This document shows, piece by piece, positions 1 through 12,045 of a stretch of 64,000 nt of DNA. The notes beneath the pieces were generated by a model. That model was not told where the DNA came from, searched no databases, and was given only the letters and a program-made list of their open reading frames with translations. Position numbers and translations under genes: made by a program. How positions within the stretch are numbered: the first letter of the stretch is position 1; each line of letters starts with the position of its first letter. Source of the DNA: Trichobilharzia szidati (lineage: Eukaryota; Platyhelminthes; Trematoda; Strigeidida; Schistosomatidae); the NCBI GenBank assembly GCA_944472155.2, contig OX235272.1:94866020-94930019 (forward strand). The letters are read 5' to 3'.

Positions 1-2968
1 ATCGAATCAATTCAAAGGGAGCAATATGAACAATAGAGACATTGAGGTAACTGCAAAACTGTTCTTTCTAGGTAGCACATCGAGTAATTACATTACAAAC
101 TTTCACTTTTGTGGTTAACTTGCTCCCAACGACAAAGAAGCCATCATGTTTGGACTAACTGTCTTGCAGATAGGAGTTGACTGTATACACAGTTATCATC
201 CTACATGTAGGCCGGCACTCAGCACCTTTCCGCCCTACATATTGCTGAGACCAAAAAGCCTCTTGAATTGCGATCTAATATAAATGCTTTCTCCGGTGAA
301 TCGCACTTCATGTCGTTAACCATTTACTTAGCAATAGTGTAAGCCACCAACGTATAAACAAGAGCTCGGTAGGCCACATTTCAAATAGTCTACAGATACC
401 CAACGAAGATTTATGCCTGTAGGCTGAACTTAGAATGACGGACTTCTAATGACTTGCAACATTCAGACTGGATTCGTTTCATTTGAGGGTCGAAATCTCT
501 GTTGTAATCTAATTGCTTGCTGTTCAGCAGAAGACTGGAGTATTACTATCAGGAGTATTATTGTAAATCATACTGATAATAATAATTTATATTTTGTAGA
601 AGCGGGTAAGTTTACAAGAAACAGATGCCATTTTTACAGGCAAGATCAGTTATTTTACAAATTTTCAATCCTGAAGTTTCATAAATCAATACTTTTTCAA
701 AAGTTTAAATTGTTCAACTATTGTACAAGAAATAAGAACAGGTTATTTTAAATGTTAAACTGTAAACCCTTTACTAAGGTCACCATCATAGTTAAGCAAC
801 AACCCAAACATCGTTCCGTTTCCTGCTGACAGTTATGACCAACCAAAGAATAGCGTATTTTTGCGTAAGTGCCATGCCGCCACGTGATTACAAGCCATTT
901 TGTGGAAGGGAGGGAACTCCTGGGAAGCTGCAAAATGGTATAAAATACAATTATGGATAATGCATCACTGAAAGTACATTTACAAGATATACATTTGCAA
1001 TGTTTAATGCTAACCACATTGGTCTAAGCATGGAAACCATGACGTTTCCTATGGAAATATAGCTTTGCTTTAACAATGGTGTTGTTGTGCTTTCCGTAAT
1101 TTTATTTCTGGAACAGAAACCAGCCATTTTTACAGGCATGAACAAATGTACACTAATTAGAACTTATAGAATATATATGATTTGTTAATCTAGAAATAGA
1201 TTGAATACTGGTAAATTTGAGAGAAATATTTAAAAAGAAATGTACAAATAAGGCAATAGGTAATTTTCGAGATATGCTTTCAACTGAATAATTCATGAGA
1301 TATAGCATCAAATCAAAACTGTTATTGAAAAAAAATACGGTATGTCAATTTCACGCGGGAATTATAAACGATTACGTTAATTGTGGAAGTTAAGTAGCAT
1401 TTTTGTACAGGTGCTGACGTGAAATATAAGAGATGCGGAATGAACAGTAATTGTAAGTAAATGATTCATAGAGTGTTTGAAAGTCCTTAAAACTTCAAAT
1501 TCACCGGTGAGTACACCATAATTCCAGTTGTACATGAGACCAACTTTGAACTTGTCAGCAGATTTCATGATAGAGGTGGTTCCGTTATTCACCAGGTGGG
1601 CTAGCAATATTCCGAATTAGTTGAGGATAGCGGCACTGTTTCAGTGCCTTCGTTTAAGGCAGTACCTTTGAAAAGAGAAGAAGACACAAGGAAACCGACA
1701 GAGAGGTGCAGAAGTATATAATAGGTGTTAATTATTCAAAACATATATAAAAAACATGGGGTTCATCATTTTTTTGTTGTTTTTTTTCCATTGAAAAAAT
1801 ACTATTTCCCCCTGAGATTTTCCAGTGATGGAATTCTAGTCTTTCTTGCGAAAAGAAAAAAAGTTTAATTGAAAAAAGATGATAATTTTACCTACTTATA
1901 TAGGTTGAATATGAGTTAAACACAAAAGTCAAAGTGCGTGAACTATGTAGAAGAAAAGCGAGGGCTTAATAATAACTACTTTTTTCCTGAAGTATACATT
2001 TAGGTGTCCTTCTGAAGTAGGGGACTCATACCATGTACTTGCATTCGAGGAGTTTGTTATTTAAACTTCAGCTTTAGGCAAATTTTCAACTTCTGTTGTC
2101 TTTTTTTAAATTTTATTCTCTTATTTTGCAGAAGCCATTCGAACTCAGGAGCCTTAGCAATAGAGTGCTGTCCCACAGATAAGGGCGGTTCTCATATGTC
2201 CCCACCATCATATCCGCTGACTAGCAATCACCACCCTCCCACCTTTTTTGTGCAAGGCCCTGGCAAAATGCTTCATTTTTTGTTATATATATCTTTTAAT
2301 TTCTGTTATAATATGCCACAAACTTTTCTTTTTTTTAAAAATATTCATTTGTCAACTCATTCGAAGTCATGGTATGAGTGACTACTTTCAGAAGACCGTC
2401 ATGTATGTTTCATCTGTTACAGCATTTTGGAGAGGAACAATAATAAAAGTATAAGGAAAATAGACTATCAGAGTCTACATTTTAGATATAAACAAATGGA
2501 ATTTCGGAAAACAGTGCATAATCATGCAGCATTAAACATATAAGTAGTAGTAATTTATAATATTTTATTCCGAAAGATTTGACTGAACAACATTATAGTT
2601 ATAGAACAGTAAGATAGGATTCATTACTATTTAGGACTCACCGTATAGTTGATTATTTAGACTACCAACATTCGGGCCTTAATTTGCGTATAGGCAGACA
2701 GTGCTAACATGTAGCATTAGGCAGTCTCCAGAGACATTTTAATACCAGTTGTCTTCAGTTGATTTGCATCTGGAACTTGAGACTGAACTCTTAGCATGCT
2801 GAAATACTCATAATACCATGTTATCAGTGATATATGCAAAAAAATTGTTTAAAATATTCGAATGAAGAAATAATTAAAATTTAAGGCTGATTGAGAATAG
2901 GTGACTGGGGTTGTGAAAACAATCATAGTGAAAGTAGAGTCAAACATAGAGATCACAGATTTCGGGAG
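1..2968. other. No gene recognised; old repeat sequence
   Basis: Only short, uninformative reading frames are present. Two blocks, near 615-655 and 990-1040, resemble blocks near 20574-20612 and 20991-21037 in the same order and at similar spacing, so an old diverged repeat is probably present. The stretch 2541-2968 lies immediately 3' of the minus-strand CR1-like ORF2 and may be that element's 3' untranslated region; I could not fix its end or find a target duplication. Confidence 0.4.
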
Positions 2969-5900
2969 CTAACAGTGAGGGTCAGAGGAGTGCCGTATTA
3001 GATCTCTGATTTTTAGTCTGTCACATACGCCTTCTAACCCGGTGTTGATAAAATATTTGTTCAGCAGAGATGAGAAGGTTTTTGGGGTAGGACTGTTTCT
3101 AATTTCAGTTGGAAGACGGTTCCAAATGCAGCGGTATCTGACAGTGAAAGAATTTGATCTGTACTTTGTATGACAGCGGGGCACTTCAAAAGATGAAGAT
3201 TTATTTCTAAGGTTATATTTCTTAGGTGAACTAAAAGTAAAGTCATTGTGGGGGAAATATATAAGCCCTTTAGCGATCCTAAATGTAATTTTTAGGTTAA
3301 ACTTCAGTCGTCTGACCCATAAGGGTTCCAAGTCAAATATGTTACATCTGTCGTAGTAGGAAATGCAAAGATTTTCACCTACTAGACGTTTGGTAAACGC
3401 CCTTTGTAGGCTTTCCAATTTGCACCTGTCTTTTACGGAAACACTGTCCATGACAGGAGGACAAAATTCAAGTAAGGGCCCTATGCATAACTTGTACAGC
3501 ATAATTTTGGATTCACACGCTTTAAAGTTTCGGAATAAAAACCCAAAAAGCCTTTTAACCGTTGATACTTGTAATTTAACGTATTCCGTTAGGCTAAATT
3601 CTGGAGTGTATTTTAGACCCAAGTCTGTTGTAAGCGGCAGACGAGGAATATGATTGTTGTGTAGGGAGATGGAAGGTTGGGATGAAATACCTTTGGAGCA
3701 TAGCACACCACATTTTTCAACGTTAAACTTCATTTTCCACGTGTTACACCACAATTGAACCCTATCAATATCATCCTGAATCCTATCAAATACACATGAC
3801 ACTTCATTTCTGAGTGAGTGGTATACTATTTTGATGTCATCAGCAAATAGGAAAGGTCTGCCATGTCTAATAACGTCGCAAATATCATTGAAATATAACA
3901 GGAATAACAGTGGACCTAGAACACTACCTTGTACGACTCCACTTGTTATCCGGACGGGGTTGGATGTGTGGGAACCTAACCTGACCATTTGCATCCGATT
4001 GCTTAGGAATGAACTGAGCCAGCTTAACAAAGAACCTTGGATCCCGTAATACTGGACTTTTGATATTAACAGTCGGTGGCTTACTGTGTCAAAAGCTTTA
4101 CTAAGATCTAAGTATACAATAACTGTGATCATACTGGAATCTTTCAGTTGTGAGATGTGATCAAAAAATTGTAAATGGCGTGTAGTGCAAGAACGTGACT
4201 TCATGAAACCATGTTGATAAGGAGTGATAAGTTTCTCTTGAGAGAGGAAGTCAAAAATGGCACTTTTCACGATCTTTCCCAGAACCCTTGAAATAACAGA
4301 AGTTAGGTTAATGGGTCTGTAACTCATGACACTTGAACGGGAGCCTGACTTATACCTAGGGGTAATGTGCGTGGTTTTCCATGCATCTGGATATGTTCCA
4401 GTTGATAGAGAGATAGAGAACAATTTAAGAAAGAGAATAGGGATGTCTTCTCCACCGTATTTTAAAAAAGTTGAGGGAATCATATCAGGACCAGGGTTGT
4501 TTGAACTTTTAAGGGACGTGGTTGCTTTCTTAATATTATCCAAAGAAAAGCTGATAGTTTCTAAAGTTTTTTGTGAGCGTACATGGAATAGAGGTTGTGG
4601 CGACGTGTTGTCATCATAGGCATATGACCGTGAGAAGTAGGAGTTTAGAAGCTCACAAATTATTTTAGGGTCAGTAGCAGTCTCACCATTTTCTAAGATG
4701 AATTGTATATCTGTTTTACGAGAGTTTAGCCTTTTGCGATAAAGCTTACAGATTGCAGTGTATTTAGAGCTATCTTTAAGGGCTGCACTTTCTTGTCTGA
4801 GTAGAACTTTGTCGTTATTTTCTTTCAATCTGAGATAAATGTTCTGTATATTTACAAGACACGAGAAGTCATTTTCTTTGTAGTACTGTCGGTGCAGCTT
4901 TCGCAGCTTAGCCTTTACTTTTATAGGAATGAAATTCTTTATGTTTTGTCTTGGGCTCTCTTTACATTTAGGAACAAGTTTATCAAAGCATATAGTTACA
5001 TTCTGGTAAAAGGCTATTAGGATAGTGTCTAGGTTGCTACTAGAAAAGAAAAGGTCCCAGTCTAAGCTTCTAATGAAGGAGTGAAATACATCCCACCTAG
5101 CTTTTCCGAAGCACATGAATGTCTTGCGCAGGGTAAAGCATTTTGATGAGTGAAGCTTGGTATCGAGGGCGCAGATTATTGTGTTGTGGTCACTACCAGG
5201 AAATGGTTGGCTGATGTCTATGGTGGATAAGGCAATGTCTTTCAAGAAAACCAAGTCCAGTATATTGTGGTTTCGGGTGGGCCTTAGAATACTTTGTGTC
5301 CACCCACATAACTCAACCGCATCTAAGAATTTGCTGTAGCGGGGAGGAGCACTGATGGGCTCCCATGAAACTTCAGCCATGTTAAAATCCCCTCCGATCA
5401 CTTTATAAGTAAAGTTTAATTTCGAAGTGTAATGAAAGGCTTCAGTTATTTCACTTAGCAGTTCACTGTCATGGTTGGGTGGGCGATAGATGCAACCTAA
5501 TAACAGAGTTTGCTGTTTATTTATGTAGAGTGTCACCCATAATGTATCGCATATATTAAGGTTAGGGTCATCGTAGTGCACAGCTCTGCAGTCAGATTTA
5601 ACATAGATAATGCATCCTCCACCCCGCCCAACTGATCTGTTCTTCCTGAAAAATGAGTAGCCTTCGCAGTGAAAGAAATCATCATTTATTTCACTTGTGC
5701 ACCAAGCTTCAGTGATCAATAGTGCTGTAGGTTGGCTAATCAGTAGCAGGGATTGGATGTATGCCATCTTGTTTACAGCTGACCTGGCATTGATAAGAAC
5801 TATGTTAGGATTAGCCGAGTCATATCTTAGGATTTTAGTTATGTCTTGAAGTAGCTGGTGGTGAGATTCAATCATAGTGTCCTCAGACGACAATGAAATG

Positions 5901-6103
5901 TCTATGCCTGTAGATGCCCTAGGAAAGCTAGAAGTGCAGAGGGGGTGAATTATATTTTCGTTTTCATGTAAATTTGGGCGTAAAGAAGATTTGCTGTCAG
6001 AAGAAAAGGAGATAGAGGGTTGTTGAAGAAGAAGAAGGGAATTACCAGAGTCATGTAAGGTGAGCTCCAGGCAGTAATTAGACATTGCTGTATCAGCTGT
6101 CAT
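2969..6103 (-). CDS. Non-LTR retrotransposon ORF2: AP endonuclease plus reverse transcriptase (1044 aa)
   Basis: The enzyme nicks target DNA and copies the element RNA at the nick (target-primed reverse transcription). Endonuclease motifs appear in order: NARS (residue 105), TEAW (131), GRGGG (159), YRPP (206), GDFN (238), LDLVF (282) and SDH (304). RT motifs follow: NPGPD (about 536), YRPINLTS (595), HGFMKSRS (631), motif A DLSKAFD (666), motif B SGVVQGSVLGP (721) and catalytic FADD (753). The C-terminal tail is of the usual CR1/Jockey type. There is no internal stop and the length is normal for the family. The ATG directly after the ORF1 stop is the natural start; a reinitiation or stop-start coupling is possible but not shown. 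The first 95 residues have no recognisable domain. Confidence 0.92.
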   Translation of the reverse strand: MTADTAMSNYCLELTLHDSGNSLLLLQQPSISFSSDSKSSLRPNLHENENIIHPLCTSSFPRASTGIDISLSSEDTMIESHHQLLQDITKILRYDSANPNIVLINARSAVNKMAYIQSLLLISQPTALLITEAWCTSEINDDFFHCEGYSFFRKNRSVGRGGGCIIYVKSDCRAVHYDDPNLNICDTLWVTLYINKQQTLLLGCIYRPPNHDSELLSEITEAFHYTSKLNFTYKVIGGDFNMAEVSWEPISAPPRYSKFLDAVELCGWTQSILRPTRNHNILDLVFLKDIALSTIDISQPFPGSDHNTIICALDTKLHSSKCFTLRKTFMCFGKARWDVFHSFIRSLDWDLFFSSSNLDTILIAFYQNVTICFDKLVPKCKESPRQNIKNFIPIKVKAKLRKLHRQYYKENDFSCLVNIQNIYLRLKENNDKVLLRQESAALKDSSKYTAICKLYRKRLNSRKTDIQFILENGETATDPKIICELLNSYFSRSYAYDDNTSPQPLFHVRSQKTLETISFSLDNIKKATTSLKSSNNPGPDMIPSTFLKYGGEDIPILFLKLFSISLSTGTYPDAWKTTHITPRYKSGSRSSVMSYRPINLTSVISRVLGKIVKSAIFDFLSQEKLITPYQHGFMKSRSCTTRHLQFFDHISQLKDSSMITVIVYLDLSKAFDTVSHRLLISKVQYYGIQGSLLSWLSSFLSNRMQMVRLGSHTSNPVRITSGVVQGSVLGPLLFLLYFNDICDVIRHGRPFLFADDIKIVYHSLRNEVSCVFDRIQDDIDRVQLWCNTWKMKFNVEKCGVLCSKGISSQPSISLHNNHIPRLPLTTDLGLKYTPEFSLTEYVKLQVSTVKRLFGFLFRNFKACESKIMLYKLCIGPLLEFCPPVMDSVSVKDRCKLESLQRAFTKRLVGENLCISYYDRCNIFDLEPLWVRRLKFNLKITFRIAKGLIYFPHNDFTFSSPKKYNLRNKSSSFEVPRCHTKYRSNSFTVRYRCIWNRLPTEIRNSPTPKTFSSLLNKYFINTGLEGVCDRLKIRDLIRHSSDPHC

Positions 6104-6105
6104 AT

Positions 6106-7557
6106 CTATATTGGGGGGCGAAACCTGTGGAGAGTGGTGAGCATTTGTAGTATGTTTGAGGTCATGTTGTGAACCTGTATAAAAAATGGTAATGTCGTTT
6201 CAGCAAAACTGTTGATCGCTGGGTAGTCAGCCCTGTTGGGTGTAGGCATGTAAATAGGTGGAGGTGGCCTACCAAGCAAGCTCAACTTATTCGAATTGTT
6301 GCGAATTACGTCATCACTATTCGACTTCCTATAGTTAAGTGTATCAATGTTTTGGTTTGTATTGGTGCGAGGGTTTACTTTTTTGAACAGGTAGCTACGA
6401 GGTTCGGGTTCTGTTTTGCGGTTTTTGTACCTATTGGTTTTTTGGATATTTGTTTCTAAAGACAGGTGTGGTATCGAGCTGTGAGCATGTGAATTAGTGT
6501 GTGGCACTAGTCTCTTATTCTGCGTTGTCTTTGTAGACGAACTGGTAGCTGCATTCTTCAACTTCCTGGAATTAAGACTACTTGAATTGGTGAATACTGG
6601 GTGTGATGTACTGCAGTTTGTCACTGGGGTACAGGGATTGTTACCAGAGGAATCTAAATCTACGGTCGATTTCTTTCTTAGTGTTCGGCTATACAATGAA
6701 CTACTTTTGGACCTTACATTTTCAGGCAAGTTCGTTTCCGAATACGGTGTGCTTTGTATAGAAAGATCCACACCCTTTTGCTCTGCCTCAACAGAAGTGT
6801 GGGTGCCCAGGGGTGTTGTAGAGGAGCTGGGATTTACAGTTTTAGAATAAGTCATTCTTTGGATCGGTGTCTTGTCACGAGCTAATTTAATCGTATGGTA
6901 ACGTGTATTTTTCAGTAGTGTTTGCCTACTGTAAAAGATGTCAGCATTAGAGGACGAGTCAAATTTCAACACAAGTGGGCAAGATTTATTTTTATGAGAC
7001 TTTCTAAGTCGATGGCAGCTGCACGAGACATTATTCATAGAGCACGCATTCAGAATAGTGCTTTTGACCGTGTTAATCTGTGCATTATCCGGTATATTAT
7101 ACACGATTATGTTCTTCTCGCGCACTACACGTTGATATACTTCAGTTGCAACGTAGTTTATCAGGTTTGCGGTTTCTGGTAACTTACTAGGTGAAGTACC
7201 ATTACTGTCGGTTTCACTAGGTACTGCCAGTTTTGATATCTTAACTTCAAGCCCCCTAATAATGGAAAATAATTCTGCGATTTTATCTTCACAACAAGGT
7301 GTAGAACAAGGAACTGGATTAGTGCTAGGAGTCAAGATGTTTGCCGTGTAATTCATTTCGCAAGACGTTTTGCAGGTGTCTACGAGGCCTGGATCATTGC
7401 ATGTAGTATCACTATGTATACCATCCATGATGTTGTTTAATACGCAAGCAGGTAAGGGGAGTTCAACGTCCGGACTTAACGTATCTACTGCAGCAGACCT
7501 GTGTTTAGTTGTTAAATCACTGGATGTAGTCTTCACACTTCCTGCAGGCCTATTCAT
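6106..7557 (-). CDS. Non-LTR retrotransposon ORF1 protein (483 aa)
   Basis: It sits directly upstream of ORF2 on the same strand and is probably the RNA-binding chaperone of the same element. A short helical, possibly coiled-coil segment lies near residues 90-110. A more conserved block starts at about residue 135 with the hydrophobic strand NIIVYNIPD (149-157) and runs to about 235 with several Cys/His residues and a basic stretch, suggesting an RRM-like nucleic-acid-binding fold. The C-terminal half is Ser/Thr/Asn-rich and low in complexity. A decayed homologue with the same VVYNIPD block is at 18275-17850. No zinc knuckle or esterase motif was found, so the exact ORF1 class is open. Confidence 0.75.
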   Translation of the reverse strand: MNRPAGSVKTTSSDLTTKHRSAAVDTLSPDVELPLPACVLNNIMDGIHSDTTCNDPGLVDTCKTSCEMNYTANILTPSTNPVPCSTPCCEDKIAELFSIIRGLEVKISKLAVPSETDSNGTSPSKLPETANLINYVATEVYQRVVREKNIIVYNIPDNAQINTVKSTILNACSMNNVSCSCHRLRKSHKNKSCPLVLKFDSSSNADIFYSRQTLLKNTRYHTIKLARDKTPIQRMTYSKTVNPSSSTTPLGTHTSVEAEQKGVDLSIQSTPYSETNLPENVRSKSSSLYSRTLRKKSTVDLDSSGNNPCTPVTNCSTSHPVFTNSSSLNSRKLKNAATSSSTKTTQNKRLVPHTNSHAHSSIPHLSLETNIQKTNRYKNRKTEPEPRSYLFKKVNPRTNTNQNIDTLNYRKSNSDDVIRNNSNKLSLLGRPPPPIYMPTPNRADYPAINSFAETTLPFFIQVHNMTSNILQMLTTLHRFRPPI

Positions 7558-8744
7558 TCTATTCGGTTTGTGTTTTTTACTGGGATTTGAAGCAGACAGT
7601 GGAGTTTAACGCTTAGTTTCAACCATTGGCATTTAGAAAAGAGTTAAACTTCTTAAATATAAGAGAATGAGCAAAGTGTCTGTAAGGTCCTTTTTAGGGT
7701 GTTGAAGATTTAGATTGTTTAGTTCGGTACGCAATTAGCAGTTTACGTGGATAAAAATACTGAAGTATAGTATGAAGACACGCTTAACAAATACTATAAA
7801 TGCAAAGATGCGATAACAGAAGCACTTAAGTAGACACTAGCTATAATGGACAATTACAGCCGGAAAAGTTATCTTTAATGAAAAAATAGGACTAAATATT
7901 TAGTACTATCCTCGAGAGACCTATTGAAAAGCCGCCTATAGAGTAAAAAAGAACTGAGGAATAACACGCGAAAAAGTAACAAATCCTTCGAATTGCCGCT
8001 ACGTCACAGCGACCAGAATTTAAGCGAGCAACAAATATGAACAAAGAGTAAGTTTCAGCTTCAATAAAGGCCTAGGTAGTTAAGATAAAATAGAGTATAA
8101 TAGTGCTAAAATAAAAAGACTATCGTGAGGTAGATAAGTGATATATCAGTGAGAAGTGAATTTAAAGATCTGGAAGATTAGAACCCGTAGGACAAGCTGA
8201 CTTGTGAGATGTCTCACGAATTTCTGTAGGGCTAATGGCGTACTATCCTTAAGAGAAGTTGAACAGGCTTACTGATGGTAAGAGCAAAGCATTCTTTTAT
8301 AATCATCGCAAAGTTGGTCCCTTGTATCTGTTAATACCAAAATAATGCTGTACTTACCCTCTACTATGGAGTTTTATAAATTTTTGAGCCCTTATTAATT
8401 GATAAAATGATAATGATCACAAGGCCTGTATCCTGTGTGTCTTGCTCTAGCACTTGTGTACCACCTCTCTTCTTACCTTCGATTAACGCAGCATTTCGTA
8501 ATTTCCGCATGAATTTGACTGACTATAAGTATATTATAGATTATAATTTAGACTTAAACCAATATGTTGTAATCTATTCTTATAAGGGTTCTAGAGGTTT
8601 TTTCCATTTTTCCAATTTTCAATGTCATAAAACAGTGTTTCATTTCAAATTGCACTTGTTAAATATGATCATGCCTGTACAAACGGTATTTCAATCATGT
8701 AAATGCTTAATTCATGTGAAATATTTATAATATATTATTCACTT
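7558..8744. other. 5' flank of the CR1-like element; no gene recognised
   Basis: This stretch lies upstream of ORF1 on the minus strand and probably includes the element's 5' leader, but no boundary, promoter motif or target duplication could be identified. Plus-strand frames here show no recognisable domain. Confidence 0.4.
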
Positions 8745-9378
8745 ATCTGGCTAGGAAGCATGGTTTCAACCACAGGAAGAACGGACGAAGATGTTGAAGC
8801 CGGGCAGAATCGGAAAGACAAGATACGCCTTCATCAACCTCAAACCAGTTTGGAAATCTTCCGCGTTCAGCATGAGCAACAAGATTCGCATTTTCAACAC
8901 CAATGTCCAGTCAGTTCTAAACGGGTCAGAAACTTGCACTGCGTGTGACGAAAAGGATTTCCAACAGGCCACTGCAGACTTTCATCAACAGCTGCCACCT
9001 TCGCTGATTCCATACTGAAGATCAAATGGCTGGCCAGAAAGAATAAGCAACAGGAAACTATGGGAACAAACCAACCAAGAGCTGATCGCTCAGCAAATAT
9101 GTAGGCGAAAGTGGAGATGGATCATGCATATATTGAGGAGGCCACCGAACTACATCGCACGCCAGAACCTCGAGTGGAATCTAAATGGGAAGCGACGAAT
9201 GGGTCGTCAGTGCGAGAGTGATATGGAGGGGATCGAGTGGTGCGGAGGAGATGAGAGAGCTTGGGCAATCTTGGACCCAGCTGAAGAGCACGGCAGAAGA
9301 CATAACGAAGTGGAGATATATTGTTCAAACCCTATGTTCCACTCAAAACCCAAGGAAACAATCATAATAATAATGCAG
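8745..9378 (+). mobile_element. RTE-type non-LTR retrotransposon, 3' fragment
   Basis: Several plus-strand frames together read as the C-terminal part of an RTE (SR2/SjR2-like) polyprotein: a block ending in a degraded GGTDEDV-type motif (about 8755), then INLKPVWKSSAFS (8830-8870), IRIFNTNVQSVL, and a late block LWEQTNQELIAQQIC through the IARQNLEWN region (about 9150-9180). Stops and frameshifts break it repeatedly. The fragment ends with a CCCTATGTTCCACT segment and a short ATA/ATAAT tail, as in the other RTE copies here (49634, 55115, 61656). It is 5'-truncated and not functional. Confidence 0.85.
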
Positions 9379-9419
9379 AGTTTAGTCCGCACGTAATTAT
9401 CATTCACAACCAATGCGTC

Positions 9420-9660
9420 TGGAATTGCGTTGGTAGCACAGCTTTAGAATGCTCGCAGGCAGTCAGGCTTTCGATACCTGGCCGACGCAATCCTTCACTT
9501 AGCTAAGCCAGTAATAAGGATTGAGAAAATTGAAGTTTGGTCATGACACTAGCAACTCCATCCCTTGAAAATAAACCCTAATGCTGCCGAAAATTCAAGC
9601 CTCTAATTTGAAGCACTATTTTCCGCTGTGAACGTTAAAATAAATAAATAAATAAAAAAT
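9420..9660 (+). mobile_element. tRNA-derived SINE-like repeat
   Basis: Bases 9426-9489 look tRNA-like: the 5' segment TGCGTTGG can pair with CCGACGCA at 9482-9489, an A-box-like TGGTAGCACAG follows, and a degraded B-box (GCTTTCGATACC) sits at the expected spacing. The unit continues into unrelated sequence and ends in an (AAAT)n tail at 9640-9660. This is the usual layout of a tRNA-derived SINE. The degraded B-box argues against a working tRNA or an active Pol III promoter. Confidence 0.6.
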
Positions 9661-12045
9661 GATTGTACAAACATCGGCGAAATAATAACTCCTACCTAGG
9701 CCTGGAACCACTTTATCCTATACGATAACCAAAATTACAACACACTGCCCACTAAAAGGAGCAGATGATATCTCGAAAGGCATAAGTGATCTTTGTATTG
9801 ACACCAACTGTCACACAGGGTTATCATACCACGCGGAACCGGTGGATGTCGAACCACACTCGAGGCTGATTAACGAGATTATATACTTCAAGCATTACTT
9901 CAACTCTACTTTACCTAATCCTTATTAATCCCAGATCTCTCCTAAATAAACTATTGATTCTCAGGTAACACACACTGGTATATACATCCCCAATAATTAT
10001 TACTACTGAATTTTCATGTCACTCCAGTGTACCAGACGGAGATAAGTACCAAAGTGTACACATACTTTCGATGCGACAGGATCATTGGTAAAGGAAGAGG
10101 CTGTCTTTTGTACTTCCTGATTACACTTACTGTATTACAGCTAGAAAATAGGGAACTCAACCACATGTACGACAACCGATGGGTCAACCTACCAGACCTA
10201 AAATTCTGACACAATATTAGTCCAGTCACAAACTAAGCTGGTGCGAATTTTTCAGCTGGCGACCACAATATAGGGCTATGTATACTGCCACTTCCACTGA
10301 GTAGCAATGCAGCTTATACCTCCACTTCACAACAAATAGCATTTAGGAATTTTAGTAGGGCAAACTGTGTTTTCGTACGATCCAAGCTAAGATTCACCGA
10401 ATGGGGTCAATACTACACTGCTGATGGCCTCTCGAGAGCTCTGATCGTTTTCCACCAGAAATCAAACACATTCCACTCCAAAACCTGAAGGAACGAAGAA
10501 CGCACTGCACCAGTTAGTCCTGCTAGGGTCGGTGCTCTCACAGAAATCCTAAAGAAGCGATTGAATCGCAAAAATCACAGTATTTCTCTCCTCCTAGACA
10601 AAGGTAGGCTATGCACTGATTCTGCGGACAAGTGTGAATTATTCAACAAAACATTTGCAACTGACTGCCTTAAGCCTACAGTCCCATTACTGCGTATACA
10701 CACCGGTAATATGGCGCAACCTGAATGTTTAACCACACCAAAACAAACTAGTACCGTTGAGTTCACTCATGTCAAAAGTAACCAAGGCATTAGAACTGTT
10801 GAAGGCTCTAAAGGTTTTAGCACTGACACTAAACCATCATATTTCCATAAATATGGTGGCCCTGGCACTACCATATCGCTGCCTGATATCCGCACAATGC
10901 CCTTAGAAACTCAAACCTGCACGGATAGGCGAAAAAAGACATTTTTCACACTTAAACACAAACTCGGCTCGAAAACACAAGTCAACAATTACAGGCTGAT
11001 CAATATCACACCTATATCATCCAGAATTATTGAGAGACTAGTTAAGGGTAACATACTCAAGCATATGCTTAGCTGCAGTGTTGTAAGTTCGAACCAATTT
11101 GGTTTCTTAAAATCCAGATCATAATTAATATGCAACCTAGACTTGTCGTGACAGACGACAACTAGTACTTGCAATCAAGTCTGACATCTCTGAAGCATTT
11201 GACCGCGTCAAACATTTGCTACTGCTACATGAGCTGAACTTCCTGGAAATACGTTACCCACATTTGAATGGCTTAAATCATTCCTTAACAACAGGTCTCG
11301 AATAGTTAGACTCGGGTCTGAGACTTGCAAACCTAGCCTGATCACTTCTGGTCTAGTTCAAGGTAGTGTCATTGGGCCCCTCCTCTTCAAACTTTATACC
11401 AACGACATATGTGCTTGCTCCTGGCAAGGGGAACTATTAATATTTTCAGATGACCTGGAATTTGCCCGTACTTTCCAGAGTGATAACCGAGGGTAATTCC
11501 AGAATATTGTGCAGAAAGAATTAGATAAAGTAACTACTTGGTTGTCTCATTAAATTGACAATTCAGTATGAATAAATATGACTGGATCTGCTTCGGCTCG
11601 CCCTCAGTCGACAAAAAATTATCACACCAAACTGCGAACCTATCCAGACTCCAAGGTGGCTTAGAATAAGGCCTGGGGTTCTCTAGTGACCCAATACTTC
11701 CTGAGCAGGATGCATCACAAAATGGAAAATTGAAGATGCTCTTAGCACACATATTCAGGAACTTTCACGATAATGTAACCAGGCTCATTCTCTACAAAAT
11801 ACATGCAAGGCCACTATTAAAATACAATCCATTTATTATTAGCAGCTCCTGCATATGTGAAAAACTGAGGATGGAAGGTGTCCATTGATATTTCACGTCC
11901 AAACTATTCGGGTATTATTGTAAGAAAGAGTACATCTGGCGGTGTGTGACTCTAAATCTCGACACACTTTGGACGAAACGACTTGTTTTAAACCTAATAT
12001 TCTGCATGAAGGTCTAACACGAAATATCGTTCTTGATGTGGTGGC
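9661..12045 (+). pseudogene. Decayed CR1-like ORF2 copy (5' and middle part)
   Basis: Broken plus-strand frames follow the order of a CR1-like ORF2. The endonuclease start INPRSLLNKLLILR is near 9922-9963 and a GKGRGCLLY block is near 10085. A linker and RT start lie in the longest open piece, 10561-11124, containing KTQVNNYRLINITP and SNQFGFLKSRS. Motif A and B remnants are near 11180-11400 and a mutated FSDDLE motif (for FADD) near 11450. The thumb region is near 11800-12010. It aligns by eye with the better preserved copy at 22380-23640. The copy stops abruptly near 12045, where another element begins, and its tail reappears at 14696. Confidence 0.8.

Larger units (their letters stand above)
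2969..7557 (-). mobile_element. CR1-like non-LTR retrotransposon with two intact ORFs
   Basis: Two long uninterrupted frames lie head to tail on the minus strand: ORF1 (7557-6106) and ORF2 (6103-2969), with only two bases between the ORF1 stop and the ORF2 ATG. ORF2 carries an AP-type endonuclease followed by a reverse transcriptase, the layout of the CR1/Jockey group and of SR1/SjR1-type schistosome elements. The coordinates cover the coding part only; the 5' leader (above 7557) and 3' end (below 2969) are not delimited. Every other non-LTR copy in the window is broken, so this one appears recent. Clade assignment is by motif reading only. Confidence 0.85.

Noticed and set aside
10575..10766. 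Minus-strand frames in the 10-15 kb region as genes
   Set aside because: They are shadows of plus-strand retroelement coding sequence.
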